Translations under genes and position numbers: made by a program
Notes under the pieces: generated by a model
Seen by the model: the letters and a program-made list of their open reading frames with translations, nothing else
What the model was told of the DNA's origin: nothing
Database searches by the model: none
Shown: piece after piece, positions 53,412 through 62,432 of the stretch
Position numbering within the stretch: position 1 is the first letter of the stretch
Layout of the letters: each line of letters starts with the position of its first letter
Source of the DNA: Holophagales bacterium
GTDB lineage: Bacteria; Acidobacteriota; Thermoanaerobaculia; Multivoradales; Multivoraceae
DNA length: 64,000 nt
Direction: 5' to 3'
NCBI GenBank assembly: GCA_009836625.1
Contig: VXVC01000007.1
Location: 62,001 to 126,000, forward strand

Positions 53412-54254
53412 ATGAGCGTTTCCGTCTGCCTCACCTTCGACTTCGACGGCCTCTCGTCGTGGTCCGGCGGCGTGCGCCGGACGAAGTCGCCGAATCTCCT
53501 CGCGCGCGGTGAGTTTGGCGCGGTAGGCGCCGAGCGGATCCTGGATCTTCTGCAAGACCGGCAGGTCCCGTCCACCTGGTTCACACCCGGCCACACGATC
53601 GATACCTGGCCGGACCTGTGCCGCCGAATCGCCGAAGAAGGCCATGAGCTGGCCTACCACGGGTACTGCCACGAAGCGCCCTCGAGCAAGCGGGACGAAG
53701 CGGACGAACGAGCGATCCTCCAACGAGGCATCGCATGCATCGAGCGGGTCTGGGGCCGGCCTCCCTCCGGTAGCCGGAACCCCGGCGGCAACCTCGGCCC
53801 TCGTTGGGTCGATCTGCTCCTCGAGCACGACTTCTCTTACGACTCCTCGATGGCGCCGCACGACTTCCAGCCCACCTGGGTACGCAAGGGCGACATCGCC
53901 CGAACGGACGGCCCGCACGTCTTCGGCGAACCGGTCGACCTGGTCGAACTGCCGTTCGACTGGGCCCTCGACGACTGGCCCTACTTCAGCCCTAATCTCC
54001 CGCAGTCGGAAGGTCTCCGGCCTCCGAATGAGGTCTACGACATCTGGGCCGCCGAGTTCGACTACCTCCACCAACGCCTCGGCGACGGCGTCTTCGTGCT
54101 CTGTCTCCACCCGCAGTGCATCGGGAGAGGCGCCCGGATGTTGATGCTGGAGCGCCTCCTCGACCACATGGCGAACGCCGAAGGCGTGGTCTTCCGCACG
54201 ATGGAGGACGTGGCGGCCGAGTTCAGGACGCGAGCGATGGACCAAGAGCGATGA
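53412..54254 (+). CDS. Polysaccharide deacetylase (NodB/CE4 family)
   Basis: This 280-residue metal-dependent deacetylase has no signal peptide, so it is likely cytoplasmic. The catalytic motif TFDFDG carries the Asp pair, and ELAYHGYCHEAP carries the metal-binding HxxxH. STWFTPGHTID matches the second strand, and FVLCLHPQCIGRG is the likely motif with the late His. Members of this subgroup act on amides such as allantoin-like or formamide substrates as well as sugars. It is first in an operon with an SDR and a flavin monooxygenase, joined by ATGA overlap, so a small-molecule catabolic role is plausible. Confidence 0.86.
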   Translation: MSVSVCLTFDFDGLSSWSGGVRRTKSPNLLARGEFGAVGAERILDLLQDRQVPSTWFTPGHTIDTWPDLCRRIAEEGHELAYHGYCHEAPSSKRDEADERAILQRGIACIERVWGRPPSGSRNPGGNLGPRWVDLLLEHDFSYDSSMAPHDFQPTWVRKGDIARTDGPHVFGEPVDLVELPFDWALDDWPYFSPNLPQSEGLRPPNEVYDIWAAEFDYLHQRLGDGVFVLCLHPQCIGRGARMLMLERLLDHMANAEGVVFRTMEDVAAEFRTRAMDQER

Positions 54255-55156
54255 CACAGGGATTCACGGACCGCGACGTGCCCGACCAGTCCGGGCGGAC
54301 TTTTCTCGTCACCGGAGCGAACACCGGCATCGGCTTCGAGACGGCCAGGGTGCTGGCGAGGCAGGGCGCCCGCGTGCTGCTGGGGTGTCGCTCCGAGGAG
54401 CGAGCCGCCGGTGCGATCGCCAGGATCAACGCCGAGTCCCCGGAGGCCGACCTCGAGTTCCTGCAACTCGACCAGGCTGACCTGGCAAGCGTGCGTGCCG
54501 CCGCCGAGCGAGCCGCCGCGGAGCCTCGTCTCGACGTGCTCGTCAACAACGCCGGCATCATGGGGGTACCGCGCACCCTGACCGTCGACGGCTTCGAGGC
54601 GCAGTTCGGCGTCAATCATCTCGGCACGTTCGCGCTCACCGGGCGGCTCTTGCCGAAGCTGGAGGAAACCGAGGGCAGCCGGGTGGTGATCACCGCCAGC
54701 GTCGCCCACCGGGGCGCGCGGATCCACTGGGCGGACATCGACGGCGCGAAGTTCTACTCGCGCCAGACGCGCTACCAGCAGAGCAAGCTGGCCAATCTGA
54801 TGTACATGCATGAGCTCGACCGCCGTTTCAAGGCCCGCGGGTCCCGGACGATCGCGGTCGCCTGCCATCCGGGCCTGGCGCAGACCGACATTGGCCGCCG
54901 CTTCCCTCTGATCCAGATGGCCGCGCCCCTCGTCCGCACCTTCTTCAACACGCAGGCGACGGGAGCGTGGCCGACGCTGCTGGCGGCGACCGGGTCCGGC
55001 GTCGAGGGCGGCGACTACTACGGACCGTCGCGGTTCGGAGAGCTGAGCGGTCCCGTTGCCAAGGCATGGTCGAATCCGGCCAGCCGCGATCCGGAACTCG
55101 GCAGACGGCTGTGGGAGCTGTCGGTGGAGATGACGGGAGTGGATCCTGGAATCTGA
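54251..55156 (+). CDS. SDR-family oxidoreductase (retinol dehydrogenase-like)
   Basis: This 301-residue NAD(P)-dependent dehydrogenase has the cofactor loop TGANTGIGFE, NNAGIMGVP, a catalytic Ser in ITASVAHRG and the YQQSKLANL catalytic Tyr-Lys. This pattern is that of the retinol dehydrogenase/WW-domain oxidoreductase-like SDR group. The ATG overlaps the deacetylase stop (ATGA), and the flavin monooxygenase likely starts inside its last codons at a CTG. The substrate is unknown; as part of a three-gene operon it probably oxidises or reduces an intermediate shared with the monooxygenase. Confidence 0.92.
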   Translation: MTQGFTDRDVPDQSGRTFLVTGANTGIGFETARVLARQGARVLLGCRSEERAAGAIARINAESPEADLEFLQLDQADLASVRAAAERAAAEPRLDVLVNNAGIMGVPRTLTVDGFEAQFGVNHLGTFALTGRLLPKLEETEGSRVVITASVAHRGARIHWADIDGAKFYSRQTRYQQSKLANLMYMHELDRRFKARGSRTIAVACHPGLAQTDIGRRFPLIQMAAPLVRTFFNTQATGAWPTLLAATGSGVEGGDYYGPSRFGELSGPVAKAWSNPASRDPELGRRLWELSVEMTGVDPGI

Positions 55157-56756
55157 ACGCATCGAAACGCAGGTGCTGATCGTCGGCGGCGGTCCGATCG
55201 GCCTCATGGGATCGCTGCTGCTGTCCCGGCTCGGCATCAGGTCCTTGGTCGTCGACCTGCGGGGCCGCACAAGCACGCACCCGCGGTCTCGCCTGCTGGA
55301 CGCGCCGTCGGTCGAGTTGATGCGCGAGGTCGGCGTGGAGCAGCAGGTGATCGACACCGGCCTGGGCCCCGACTGGACCGAGTACAACCGCTGGTTCGAC
55401 TGCCTGGCGGGCAGGGAGATCTGCCGGGTCCCCACGCCGTCGTTTCACTCGGTCCGGACCGCCCGCAGTTCCTCCATGCCCGTGATGACGGCGCAGGACT
55501 ACGTCGAGGCGATCCTCTTCGACAAGGCTGCGTCGGACCCGAACGTCGACCTCCGCTTCGACACCACCGCGAGCGGACTGGCTCAGGACGACGCCGGCGT
55601 CTCCTGCACCATCCGCGACAACCAAACCGGCCGCGCGACCCTCGTCACCGCCGGGTTCGCGATCGGCGCCGACGGTCTCCGGAGTTCGACGCGCGCCGCC
55701 ATCGGCACGACGCTGGAGGCCGATTTCATGGACGTCTTCTTTCAGGACGTCATCTTCGAGGCGGATTTCTCGAAACACACCAGCGACCGTCAGGGCGGCC
55801 TGCTCTTCATCGCCCACCCGATGGGGGCCGCCGTCTTCCAGCCGCTCGACGGCGTGCGGCGCTGGCGCTGCCAGATCGGCGGCTTCGACCGGACCCGGGA
55901 AATGACCGCGGAGTTCGCCGAGGACTGGATCCGATCGGCGCTTGGCGCGCACGAACCGGCCTCGATCGAAGTGCGGACGATGACGGAGTGGCAGTTCCAG
56001 CCGGGCCGCGCCGGCCACCTCGGCAAGGGCCGCATCTTCCTGGCCGGCGACGCCGCGCACGTGTTCATTCCGACCGGCGGACTAGGCAACAACACCGGCT
56101 TCGTCGGCATCCGCAACCTGGCCTGGAAGGTTGCGTTCGTGCTCCGAGGCGCCTCGCCCGCTTCCCTGCTCGAGACGTACGACATCGAGCACCAGCCGGT
56201 CGCCGAGCAGCGCGTCGCTGCCGGGCGGCGCAACGCGCAACTGTCCGGAGGGATCTTCCGGGCGTTCCACGAAGGCGGCGACACGGAAGCTGCCGCCCGG
56301 AACTGCCGCCAGTACGGGGAGTACGAGGGGCTCATCTACGGCTATGAACTGACATCGGAGCTCTGCGCCCGCGACGACGAGGCATCGCCCGACGTCGAGA
56401 ATCCCGTCTGCGACTACGTTCCTGTCGTCCGCTCGGGCCGCCGGGCGCCGAACCTGTGGCTGGACGAGAGCTGGAGCCGTTCCGTCCTCGACTGGAACGG
56501 CCTGGACTACACCGGCGTTCTTGGCGCGCACGTGGATCCCGGGCCGTGGCGGGCAGCGGCCGGTACGATTGCGGCGAACGGGTTCCCCATTCGGACCGAA
56601 CGGCTGCCGGAAGTCGACGCCGCCTCGCCCTACGACAACGCGGAGATCGTCCTCATGCGGCCCGACGGCATCGTCGCCGACCACTGGGAGGCCGCCGGCG
56701 TGGGCCGGGGTGAGGAAGTAGCGCGCCTGACGCGCATGCTGCCAATCGCAAAGTAA
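55146..56756 (+). CDS. FAD-dependent aromatic monooxygenase (PheA/TfdB family)
   Basis: A 536-residue class A flavoprotein hydroxylase. The dinucleotide loop is LIVGGGPIGLMG, the second FAD motif is RIFLAGDAAHVFIPTGGLG, and the Arg motif follows in IRNLAWKVAFVL. The first ATG, GTG or TTG (GTG at 55173) leaves only two residues before the FAD strand. A CTG at 55146 with GGGAG 6 nt upstream gives LESERIETQVLIVGGG, a normal family N-terminus, so I chose it. The C-terminal thioredoxin-like domain is present (from about residue 430). It probably hydroxylates a phenolic or similar compound using NAD(P)H and oxygen. Confidence 0.88.
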   Translation: MESERIETQVLIVGGGPIGLMGSLLLSRLGIRSLVVDLRGRTSTHPRSRLLDAPSVELMREVGVEQQVIDTGLGPDWTEYNRWFDCLAGREICRVPTPSFHSVRTARSSSMPVMTAQDYVEAILFDKAASDPNVDLRFDTTASGLAQDDAGVSCTIRDNQTGRATLVTAGFAIGADGLRSSTRAAIGTTLEADFMDVFFQDVIFEADFSKHTSDRQGGLLFIAHPMGAAVFQPLDGVRRWRCQIGGFDRTREMTAEFAEDWIRSALGAHEPASIEVRTMTEWQFQPGRAGHLGKGRIFLAGDAAHVFIPTGGLGNNTGFVGIRNLAWKVAFVLRGASPASLLETYDIEHQPVAEQRVAAGRRNAQLSGGIFRAFHEGGDTEAAARNCRQYGEYEGLIYGYELTSELCARDDEASPDVENPVCDYVPVVRSGRRAPNLWLDESWSRSVLDWNGLDYTGVLGAHVDPGPWRAAAGTIAANGFPIRTERLPEVDAASPYDNAEIVLMRPDGIVADHWEAAGVGRGEEVARLTRMLPIAK

Positions 56757-56816
56757 TCACCGGCGGCTCGACATCGTCAGTCTTGCAGGGGCGCTTCCGC
56801 CCCAGGTTCCGAGAGA

Positions 56817-58181
56817 ATGTCCCCGGCAATGACCAGAGCCAGGATCGCTGGCGGCACTGCCGCGCTCTTGCTGTTCGCGCTCCTCGTGGCTCTCGGCCTC
56901 GTCGCGGCCCGTCTGCTGCGCAACCTGGACGTCGACGCGGACGCCGACGTCTCGCCGGCGATCCCCCGCTTGCCCGCGACGTCGGCGGAGGCCCACAAGG
57001 GCTTGCTCTACGGCCGCGTCACCACCGGAAGCGGCGCCGCCTACGAAGGGCGGCTGCGTTTCGGCGGCGACGAGGAAGCGTTCTGGGGCGACTACTTCAA
57101 CGGCTTCAAGGAGGAGAATCCCTGGGCCGCGGACGTGCCGCCGGAGCGGCTGACGGAGAGCCGGCCGGTCACCGTTCTCGGCGTCGAGATCACCCGGCGC
57201 GAGCGAAAGCTCAACCTGGGCCGGCCGTTCATGGCGCGCTTCGGTGACATCCGGCGCGTCGAGCCGAGCGGCCGCGAACTCCTGGTGACCCTCAAGAGCG
57301 GGACCGGGTTCGTCCTCAACCGCTTCGATGCCGACGACTTCGCCGACGGCGTGCGGATTTGGGACGATCAGCACGGCGTCGTGGACCTCTCCGAGCGCAG
57401 AATCCGCCGCATCGAGTTTCTTCCCACCGCCGAGTTGGATGGTGTCGCGGACCGGCTGCACGGCACGGTACGCACGCCTCAGAGGAACTTCACCGGCTTC
57501 GTCCAGTGGGACCGGCAGTCCAGCCTCGGCTCCGACGAGCTTCGGGGCCGCACCGCCGACGGGGAGTTCAGCCTGCGCTTCGACGCCATTCGCAGCATCG
57601 CGCGCGATTCGAATGACAGCGCGCTGGTGACACTGCGCGACGGCGGCGAGTTCGTCCTCTCCGGTACCCGCGCCGTCGGCCGCGGCAATCGCGGTGTCTA
57701 CGTAGACGACGGGCGGTACGGCCGGGTGCTCGTCTCCTGGCAGGCCTTCGAGCGGCTCGACTTCGGCACCGCCGACGGCAGCGGCCCCGCCTACGACGAG
57801 TTTCCGGCAGGGCAGCAGCTCTCAGGCGCCGTCACCACCCGCTCGGGCAGGCGCCTCGCCGGCCGGCTGGTGTTCGACCTCGATGAGAGCGAAACGACCG
57901 AGACACTCGACGCGCCACGCGGCGGCGTGGACTACACGATCCCTTTCGGCCTGGTCGCGTCGATTGTGCTTCCGGCCGAAGAGGCGTGCGGCGACGGCCG
58001 GCACGCCGGGGTGACGCTACACAGCGGCGAGACCCTCGACCTCGAGTGCGCAGGCGACCTCGGCGAAGGGAATGCCGGCATGCTGATCTTCACGGGCGAC
58101 GGTGAGAGCGCCGAGTACGTGGCATGGGACGAAGTCGAGCGGATCGACCTCGACCGTCCGGTTCCCGTCGAGGTTTTCTGA
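56817..58181 (+). CDS. Membrane-anchored protein with a triplicated domain of unknown function
   Basis: This 454-residue protein begins with a single hydrophobic helix (residues 10-33), so it is anchored or secreted. The rest consists of three related units, at about 62-211, 218-328 and 335-450. Each begins L-x-G-x-V-x-T (LYGRVTT, LHGTVRT, LSGAVTT), has a middle F-x-x-I/V strand (FGDIRRV, FDAIRSI, FGLVASI), then VTL-x-x-G, and closes near R-I/L-[DE]-[FL] (RRIEFL, ERLDF, ERIDL). The units are beta-rich. I do not recognise a characterised family. It lies after the monooxygenase operon but 60 nt away, so linkage is uncertain. Confidence 0.8.
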   Translation: MSPAMTRARIAGGTAALLLFALLVALGLVAARLLRNLDVDADADVSPAIPRLPATSAEAHKGLLYGRVTTGSGAAYEGRLRFGGDEEAFWGDYFNGFKEENPWAADVPPERLTESRPVTVLGVEITRRERKLNLGRPFMARFGDIRRVEPSGRELLVTLKSGTGFVLNRFDADDFADGVRIWDDQHGVVDLSERRIRRIEFLPTAELDGVADRLHGTVRTPQRNFTGFVQWDRQSSLGSDELRGRTADGEFSLRFDAIRSIARDSNDSALVTLRDGGEFVLSGTRAVGRGNRGVYVDDGRYGRVLVSWQAFERLDFGTADGSGPAYDEFPAGQQLSGAVTTRSGRRLAGRLVFDLDESETTETLDAPRGGVDYTIPFGLVASIVLPAEEACGDGRHAGVTLHSGETLDLECAGDLGEGNAGMLIFTGDGESAEYVAWDEVERIDLDRPVPVEVF

Positions 58182-58212
58182 ACCCTCCTCCTGCGGAACC
58201 GCAACGAGTCGA

Positions 58213-59022
58213 TCAGACGCACTCTGCAGCCGCCAACACCACGCGTACGAGGTCCACTTGCCGACGGACGCCGAGCTTCGCGTAGATCTGCTCCAGGTGC
58301 CAGTAGATCGAGCGCTTCTGCCGTCCCGTCGCCGCAGCGATCTCGCCGACGGTCTTGCCTTCCGCCAGCCAACTGGCGACCTCGCTCTCAGCACGGGTGA
58401 GGCCAAGCACGGCAGCCAGATGGTCCACACTGACGCTAAGGGGAAGCCACGGATCCACGATCAGTATCAATGCGGCCGCGCGGCGGCGCAGCTCAGCCAG
58501 GGAACTGCCCAGCGCTCCGGCATCCGCCAGCGCCTGGCGTACGAACACAAGTTGCCGAACATGGGGAGCAACTCGCCTGATCATCTCGATCTGGCTGGAG
58601 GACCAGACGCCACCCCGCCCTATCGGATCACACATGGCCCACGTGAAGTGCGAGTAGCCCACAGGCCCTTCAAGGCGCACGATCAACCCATTCTGGCTAG
58701 TCGTCCTGCTGTAGAACTCGTTGAACGCTTCCGAGGTCTTCAGTTCGTCCCTGGAATAGAGATCCGGGATTCGCACCAGGCGACCGTACGGTTGTCTGCG
58801 GAAACGCGCCACGCATTCGTCTATGGCGTGGTAGGTCTCGACGTACTCTCGCTCCAGGTCCTCGCGGCGCTGTCCCCGGTAGTAGAGGCCAACCATATGA
58901 ACCCGCACGGATTCTTCCGGTCCTTCGCCAGCCATGAGGGCACTGCCCCTTGCCCCACAAGCCTCTTCGATCAGGGCCGACGCGGAGGGCCACTGAGCGC
59001 CGTCGGCAACCGGCAGCGTCAA
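58213..59022 (-). CDS. LuxR-type helix-turn-helix transcriptional regulator
   Basis: This DNA-binding regulator has a C-terminal LuxR/GerE helix-turn-helix: LTRAESEVASWLAEGKTVGEI then AAATGRQKRSIYWHLEQIYAKLGVRRQ. The N-terminal half (ADGAQWPSASALIEEACG onward) looks like a PAS/GAF-like sensor region of the type seen in long LuxR proteins, but is short. The frame is open to 59169, which would overlap the start of the divergent FG-GAP gene, so I chose the TTG at 59022; 58935 (ATG) is also possible. It may control the divergent gene or its own expression. Confidence 0.75.
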   Translation of the reverse strand: MTLPVADGAQWPSASALIEEACGARGSALMAGEGPEESVRVHMVGLYYRGQRREDLEREYVETYHAIDECVARFRRQPYGRLVRIPDLYSRDELKTSEAFNEFYSRTTSQNGLIVRLEGPVGYSHFTWAMCDPIGRGGVWSSSQIEMIRRVAPHVRQLVFVRQALADAGALGSSLAELRRRAAALILIVDPWLPLSVSVDHLAAVLGLTRAESEVASWLAEGKTVGEIAAATGRQKRSIYWHLEQIYAKLGVRRQVDLVRVVLAAAECV

Positions 59023-59156
59023 ACAAACGGCGGCTGACCGATGTTCCCGCGCTGATCCGCTGGCGGCGCAGCCAGACTGGTTGCTCTGGCACGGAACGTC
59101 CGATGCCGTAAGTACACTGAGCGTCCTACTCCCGACTCCATTCAAGAGATCGCTGC

Positions 59157-60650
59157 ATGAAGTGGACACGCCTCTCCGTTCTCGCTGTTCTCGTCCCGGC
59201 CTTGCTCGCCGGCTGCCAACCCACCGACCCCACCGTGACCTCGCACCTCGTCGCCGACACGCCCACCGGCGCCCAGTCCACCGACGGTCAGTGGATCTCC
59301 TGGCGCGAGCACATCATCGACGATGTCGCCATCGGAGGTGTGCCGATCCGCGGCGGCGACGGACTCCAGATGGGCGACCTCGACGGTGACGGCCACCTCG
59401 ACATCGTCTCCGTCCACGAATCGGACACCGAGTACGGCAACGTCGGCCAGGGACACGTCCGGCTCGCATTCGGCGGCCCCGATCCCGCCACCTGGCACCT
59501 GGCGACCCTCGCCGAAGGTGACGAAGCCGCCGCCGCCGAGGACGTCGCTCTCGACGACTTCGACGGTGACGGCGACCTCGACGTCGTCGCAGCCTGCGAG
59601 CTGGGTCACCTCATCTACTTCGAGAATCCCGGCACCGCGACCGACGAGGCGGCCACCGCTTTGCGCAGCGGCGACTGGCCGCGGGTGATCCCGTCAGCAA
59701 CGAAGGACCGCGGCTCCTACATTCGGGTGTTCACCGCCGACCTCGACGGCGACGGACGGCCCGAAGTCGTCGCCCCGAACAAGGGCGCGCAGAATCCGGA
59801 CCGGCGGACCACCGAGAAACACGCCATCTCCTGGTTCGACACGACGGCCGACCCGCTCTCCGGTGACTGGATCGAACACGAGATCGTCCGCGTCATCTGG
59901 CCGATCAACTCCCAGACCGTCGATCTCGACGGCGACGGCGACACCGACATTGTCGGTGGTTCGACCGGCGAGGGCCGCATCTTCTGGTTCGAGAACCGCA
60001 GCGCGGGCGAGGGCGATGTCGCACTCATCGAGCACCCGATCCGGGTCGGGGGCACGACCACCACCGCGGACACGCCCCGGCCGCCGAACGCACCCCGGAC
60101 CGGCGCCCTGCTCAACGGCTTCAACATGGCCTTCGTCGACCTTTCGGGTGACGGCCGGCTGGACCTCGCCACGGTCGAGTTCGGCGGCGTCCTTGTGTGG
60201 CTGGAGCAACCGGCCGATCCGGCGGGCACCTGGCAGTTGCGGCCGATCGGCCGCCTGACGCCGGACAACCTGGTCGGTTTCGCCTTCGCCGACATCGATG
60301 GCGACGGCGACCTCGACTCCATGTCGGGCGCCTACAGCCGCAGCGGCCGGGCAGAGGACCGCGAGGTCGAGCTCGACACGCCGCTCGGACGGCTCGCCTG
60401 GTTCGAGAATCCCGGTGCCGTCGACGGCGAGTGGACCCGGCACGACATCTCCCGTCGCAAGCGCGGCATGTTCGACAGCTTCGCCGCCCAGGACCTGGAC
60501 GGTGACGGCGACGTCGACTTCGCCGGTACCCGCGGCAACAGCGCCGAGTTCGACGGCGTGTACTGGCTCGAGCAGGTGCGGACCGCGGAACCGGTCGCCG
60601 CGTTCGACCAGGCCCGCGAGACCGAGAGCGAGCAGATGCCGCTCCCCTGA
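59157..60650 (+). CDS. FG-GAP/VCBS repeat lipoprotein
   Basis: This 497-residue exported protein has a lipobox (LLAGC, Cys20). It carries seven calcium-binding style loops of the form DxDGDGxxD (for example DLDGDGHLD, DFDGDGDLD, DIDGDGDLD), spaced as in a seven-bladed FG-GAP propeller. Conserved phrases such as IYFENPG, SWFDTT and AWFENPG follow most loops. Proteins of this type are surface or periplasmic and may bind polymers or other proteins; an enzymatic role is not evident. It is divergent from the LuxR regulator and convergent with the Sox-like cytochrome. Confidence 0.9.
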   Translation: MKWTRLSVLAVLVPALLAGCQPTDPTVTSHLVADTPTGAQSTDGQWISWREHIIDDVAIGGVPIRGGDGLQMGDLDGDGHLDIVSVHESDTEYGNVGQGHVRLAFGGPDPATWHLATLAEGDEAAAAEDVALDDFDGDGDLDVVAACELGHLIYFENPGTATDEAATALRSGDWPRVIPSATKDRGSYIRVFTADLDGDGRPEVVAPNKGAQNPDRRTTEKHAISWFDTTADPLSGDWIEHEIVRVIWPINSQTVDLDGDGDTDIVGGSTGEGRIFWFENRSAGEGDVALIEHPIRVGGTTTTADTPRPPNAPRTGALLNGFNMAFVDLSGDGRLDLATVEFGGVLVWLEQPADPAGTWQLRPIGRLTPDNLVGFAFADIDGDGDLDSMSGAYSRSGRAEDREVELDTPLGRLAWFENPGAVDGEWTRHDISRRKRGMFDSFAAQDLDGDGDVDFAGTRGNSAEFDGVYWLEQVRTAEPVAAFDQARETESEQMPLP

Positions 60651-60658
60651 GAAGCCGA

Positions 60659-61195
60659 CTAGTCCGTGTCCGGCCGGTCGTCGGAGACGAAGCCCTCGCG
60701 GTTTGGCATCTCCACCCTGGGCAGGCTCTCCTGGTCGAGCACCGCGTCTTCGCCGACGACGCCGCCCAGGTGCAGCAGATGCGCCACGACGGCGTAGATC
60801 TCGTCGTCGTTGAGCGAGCCGGGAGACTCGTAGGGCATGGAGCGGCGGATGTAGTCCCAGAGCGTGGTCGCGTAGGGCCAGTAGCTCTCGACCGTCTTCC
60901 GGGGGCGCCCGGAGGTCAGACTGTCGCGGCCGCCGACGAGCGCCGCGGCCTCGTCGCCTTCGGCGTTCTTGCCGTGGCAGGCGGCGCAGAACTGCTGGTA
61001 GACCGCCCTGCCCTCGCTGACGGTGCCGCTGCCCGCGGGCAGGCCCTTGCCGTCGGGAAACACGGTGTAGCCGGCAGCGCCGAGCTCTTCGGCGGTCGGC
61101 TCGCTGCCGAGGCCGGTCCGTTCGGACTCGGCGGCGAAAACGACGCCAGAGACGAAGAGGAGGGCAAACGTGGGCCGCCAGCTACGCCTCGGCAT
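60659..61195 (-). CDS. Cytochrome c partner of the SoxC-like dehydrogenase
   Basis: A 178-residue exported cytochrome with a signal peptide (FALLFVSGVVFAAES). It has one haem motif, CAACH (70-74), and a probable Met ligand in RRSMPYESPGSL. The segment GKNAEGDEAAALVGG is typical of small c-type cytochromes paired with sulfite or sulfane dehydrogenases. Its start overlaps the SoxC-like gene's stop by 14 nt, so it is the likely electron acceptor. It could be called SoxD- or SorB-like; SoxD proteins are usually longer with two haems. Confidence 0.87.
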   Translation of the reverse strand: MPRRSWRPTFALLFVSGVVFAAESERTGLGSEPTAEELGAAGYTVFPDGKGLPAGSGTVSEGRAVYQQFCAACHGKNAEGDEAAALVGGRDSLTSGRPRKTVESYWPYATTLWDYIRRSMPYESPGSLNDDEIYAVVAHLLHLGGVVGEDAVLDQESLPRVEMPNREGFVSDDRPDTD

Positions 61196-62390
61196 TCGTC
61201 ACCTCTCCCGACTCCCGCACTTCCCAGGCCTTGATCCGGTTGTTGTGGTAGATCGTCGACCGGCCTCTCGCCTCGAGCAAAGCTGCCAGGGTCGGCTGGA
61301 CGTAGCCGGTGTCGTCCGTGGCTCGGGACATCAGGAGGTGGCGGCCGCCGTCCCAGCGCCAGGGCGAGCGGAAGCGGGTGAACGCCTTCGCATGGCGCGG
61401 GCCCTCGATCTCGGCGTCGGTCCACGACCGGCCGCCGTCCGTCGACACCTCGACCCGGGAGATCGTGCCGCGGCCCGACCAGGCCAGGCCGCGGATCTCG
61501 AAGAACCCGGGCCGATCCAGCTTCTGCTCGCCCGAGGGCCGGGTGATGACGGACTTCGCGTCCATGACCAGCGTGAACTGGCGGGCCTTGCCGTCCGGCA
61601 GCAGATCGGTGTACTTCGACGTCTCGTCGCGGGCCATCGACGGCATGTGGGCGACCTCGATCCGGCGCAGCCACTTGACGCTGATGCTGCCTTCGCAGCC
61701 CGGCACCAGGAGCCGCAGCGGATAGCCCTGCTCCGGGCGAACGGCCTCGCCGTTCTGGCCGTAGGCGATCATGACGTCGTCGAGCGCCCGCTCCAGCGGC
61801 ACGCTGCGGCTCATCAGCCCGGCATCGGCGCCTTCCGCGACGATCCAGCTCGCGTCCGCCTTGACCCCGACTTCGTCCAGCAAGTCGGCCAGCAGCACAC
61901 CCGTCCACTCGCTGCAGCTCGCCAGGCCGTGGCTCAACTGCACGTTCGGCGCGCCGGCCGGCGACCACTCGCGCGCGCTGTTGCCTGAACACTCGATGAA
62001 GTGGAAGCGCGACACCGAGGACATCCGCACGAGGTCGTCCATCGTGAAGACGAGCGGACGGTCGACGAGCCCGTGGATCGTGAGCCGGTGGGTGTCCGGG
62101 TCGATCGCCGGCACGCCCGTGTGGTGGCGCTCGAAGTGGAGCCCGGACGGCGTGACGATGCCTTCCAGGTCGGCGAGCGGCGTGTTCGAGGACGACGCCG
62201 TCGCGTCGGGAGCGCGGCTCCAGCGCTTCGAGTCCTCGAACGGCGAGGGCCGCCCGTAGTCGCTGGGCGTGTCGCCGAGATCGCGGATCTCCCCCGTCGT
62301 CTGCGCACGGGCCGCGGGATGGAGCGAACTCGCCGCGGCGGCGCCGGCGAGGCCGAGAAAGGCGCGGCGGCTGGGCCGCTGCTTGCTCAT
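61182..62390 (-). CDS. soxC: Molybdopterin sulfite/sulfane dehydrogenase (SoxC family)
   Basis: This 402-residue Tat-exported enzyme has the signal SRRAFLGLAGAAAA. It follows the SoxC pattern closely: TPSGLHFERHHTGVPAIDP, FTMDDLVRMSSVSRFHFIECSGNSA, and the molybdenum-ligand Cys in HGLASCSEWTGV (Cys159). The C-terminal dimerisation domain has LDRPGFFEIRGLAWSGRG. It oxidises sulfite or protein-bound sulfane sulfur in the periplasm and passes electrons to the cytochrome encoded next. No other sox genes are in the window, so a free-standing sulfite dehydrogenase role (SorA-like) is equally likely. Sulfite from sulfonates or cysteine is a possible source. Confidence 0.9.
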   Translation of the reverse strand: MSKQRPSRRAFLGLAGAAAASSLHPAARAQTTGEIRDLGDTPSDYGRPSPFEDSKRWSRAPDATASSSNTPLADLEGIVTPSGLHFERHHTGVPAIDPDTHRLTIHGLVDRPLVFTMDDLVRMSSVSRFHFIECSGNSAREWSPAGAPNVQLSHGLASCSEWTGVLLADLLDEVGVKADASWIVAEGADAGLMSRSVPLERALDDVMIAYGQNGEAVRPEQGYPLRLLVPGCEGSISVKWLRRIEVAHMPSMARDETSKYTDLLPDGKARQFTLVMDAKSVITRPSGEQKLDRPGFFEIRGLAWSGRGTISRVEVSTDGGRSWTDAEIEGPRHAKAFTRFRSPWRWDGGRHLLMSRATDDTGYVQPTLAALLEARGRSTIYHNNRIKAWEVRESGEVTNAEA

Positions 62391-62432
62391 GTCTGTCCTC
62401 CTGTGGGAAGAGGACTAGCCTAGCGCGACGTC

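Noticed and set aside
59023..59169. Extension of the LuxR-type gene to 59169
   Set aside because: It would overlap the start of the divergent FG-GAP gene and adds residues with no resemblance to the family.
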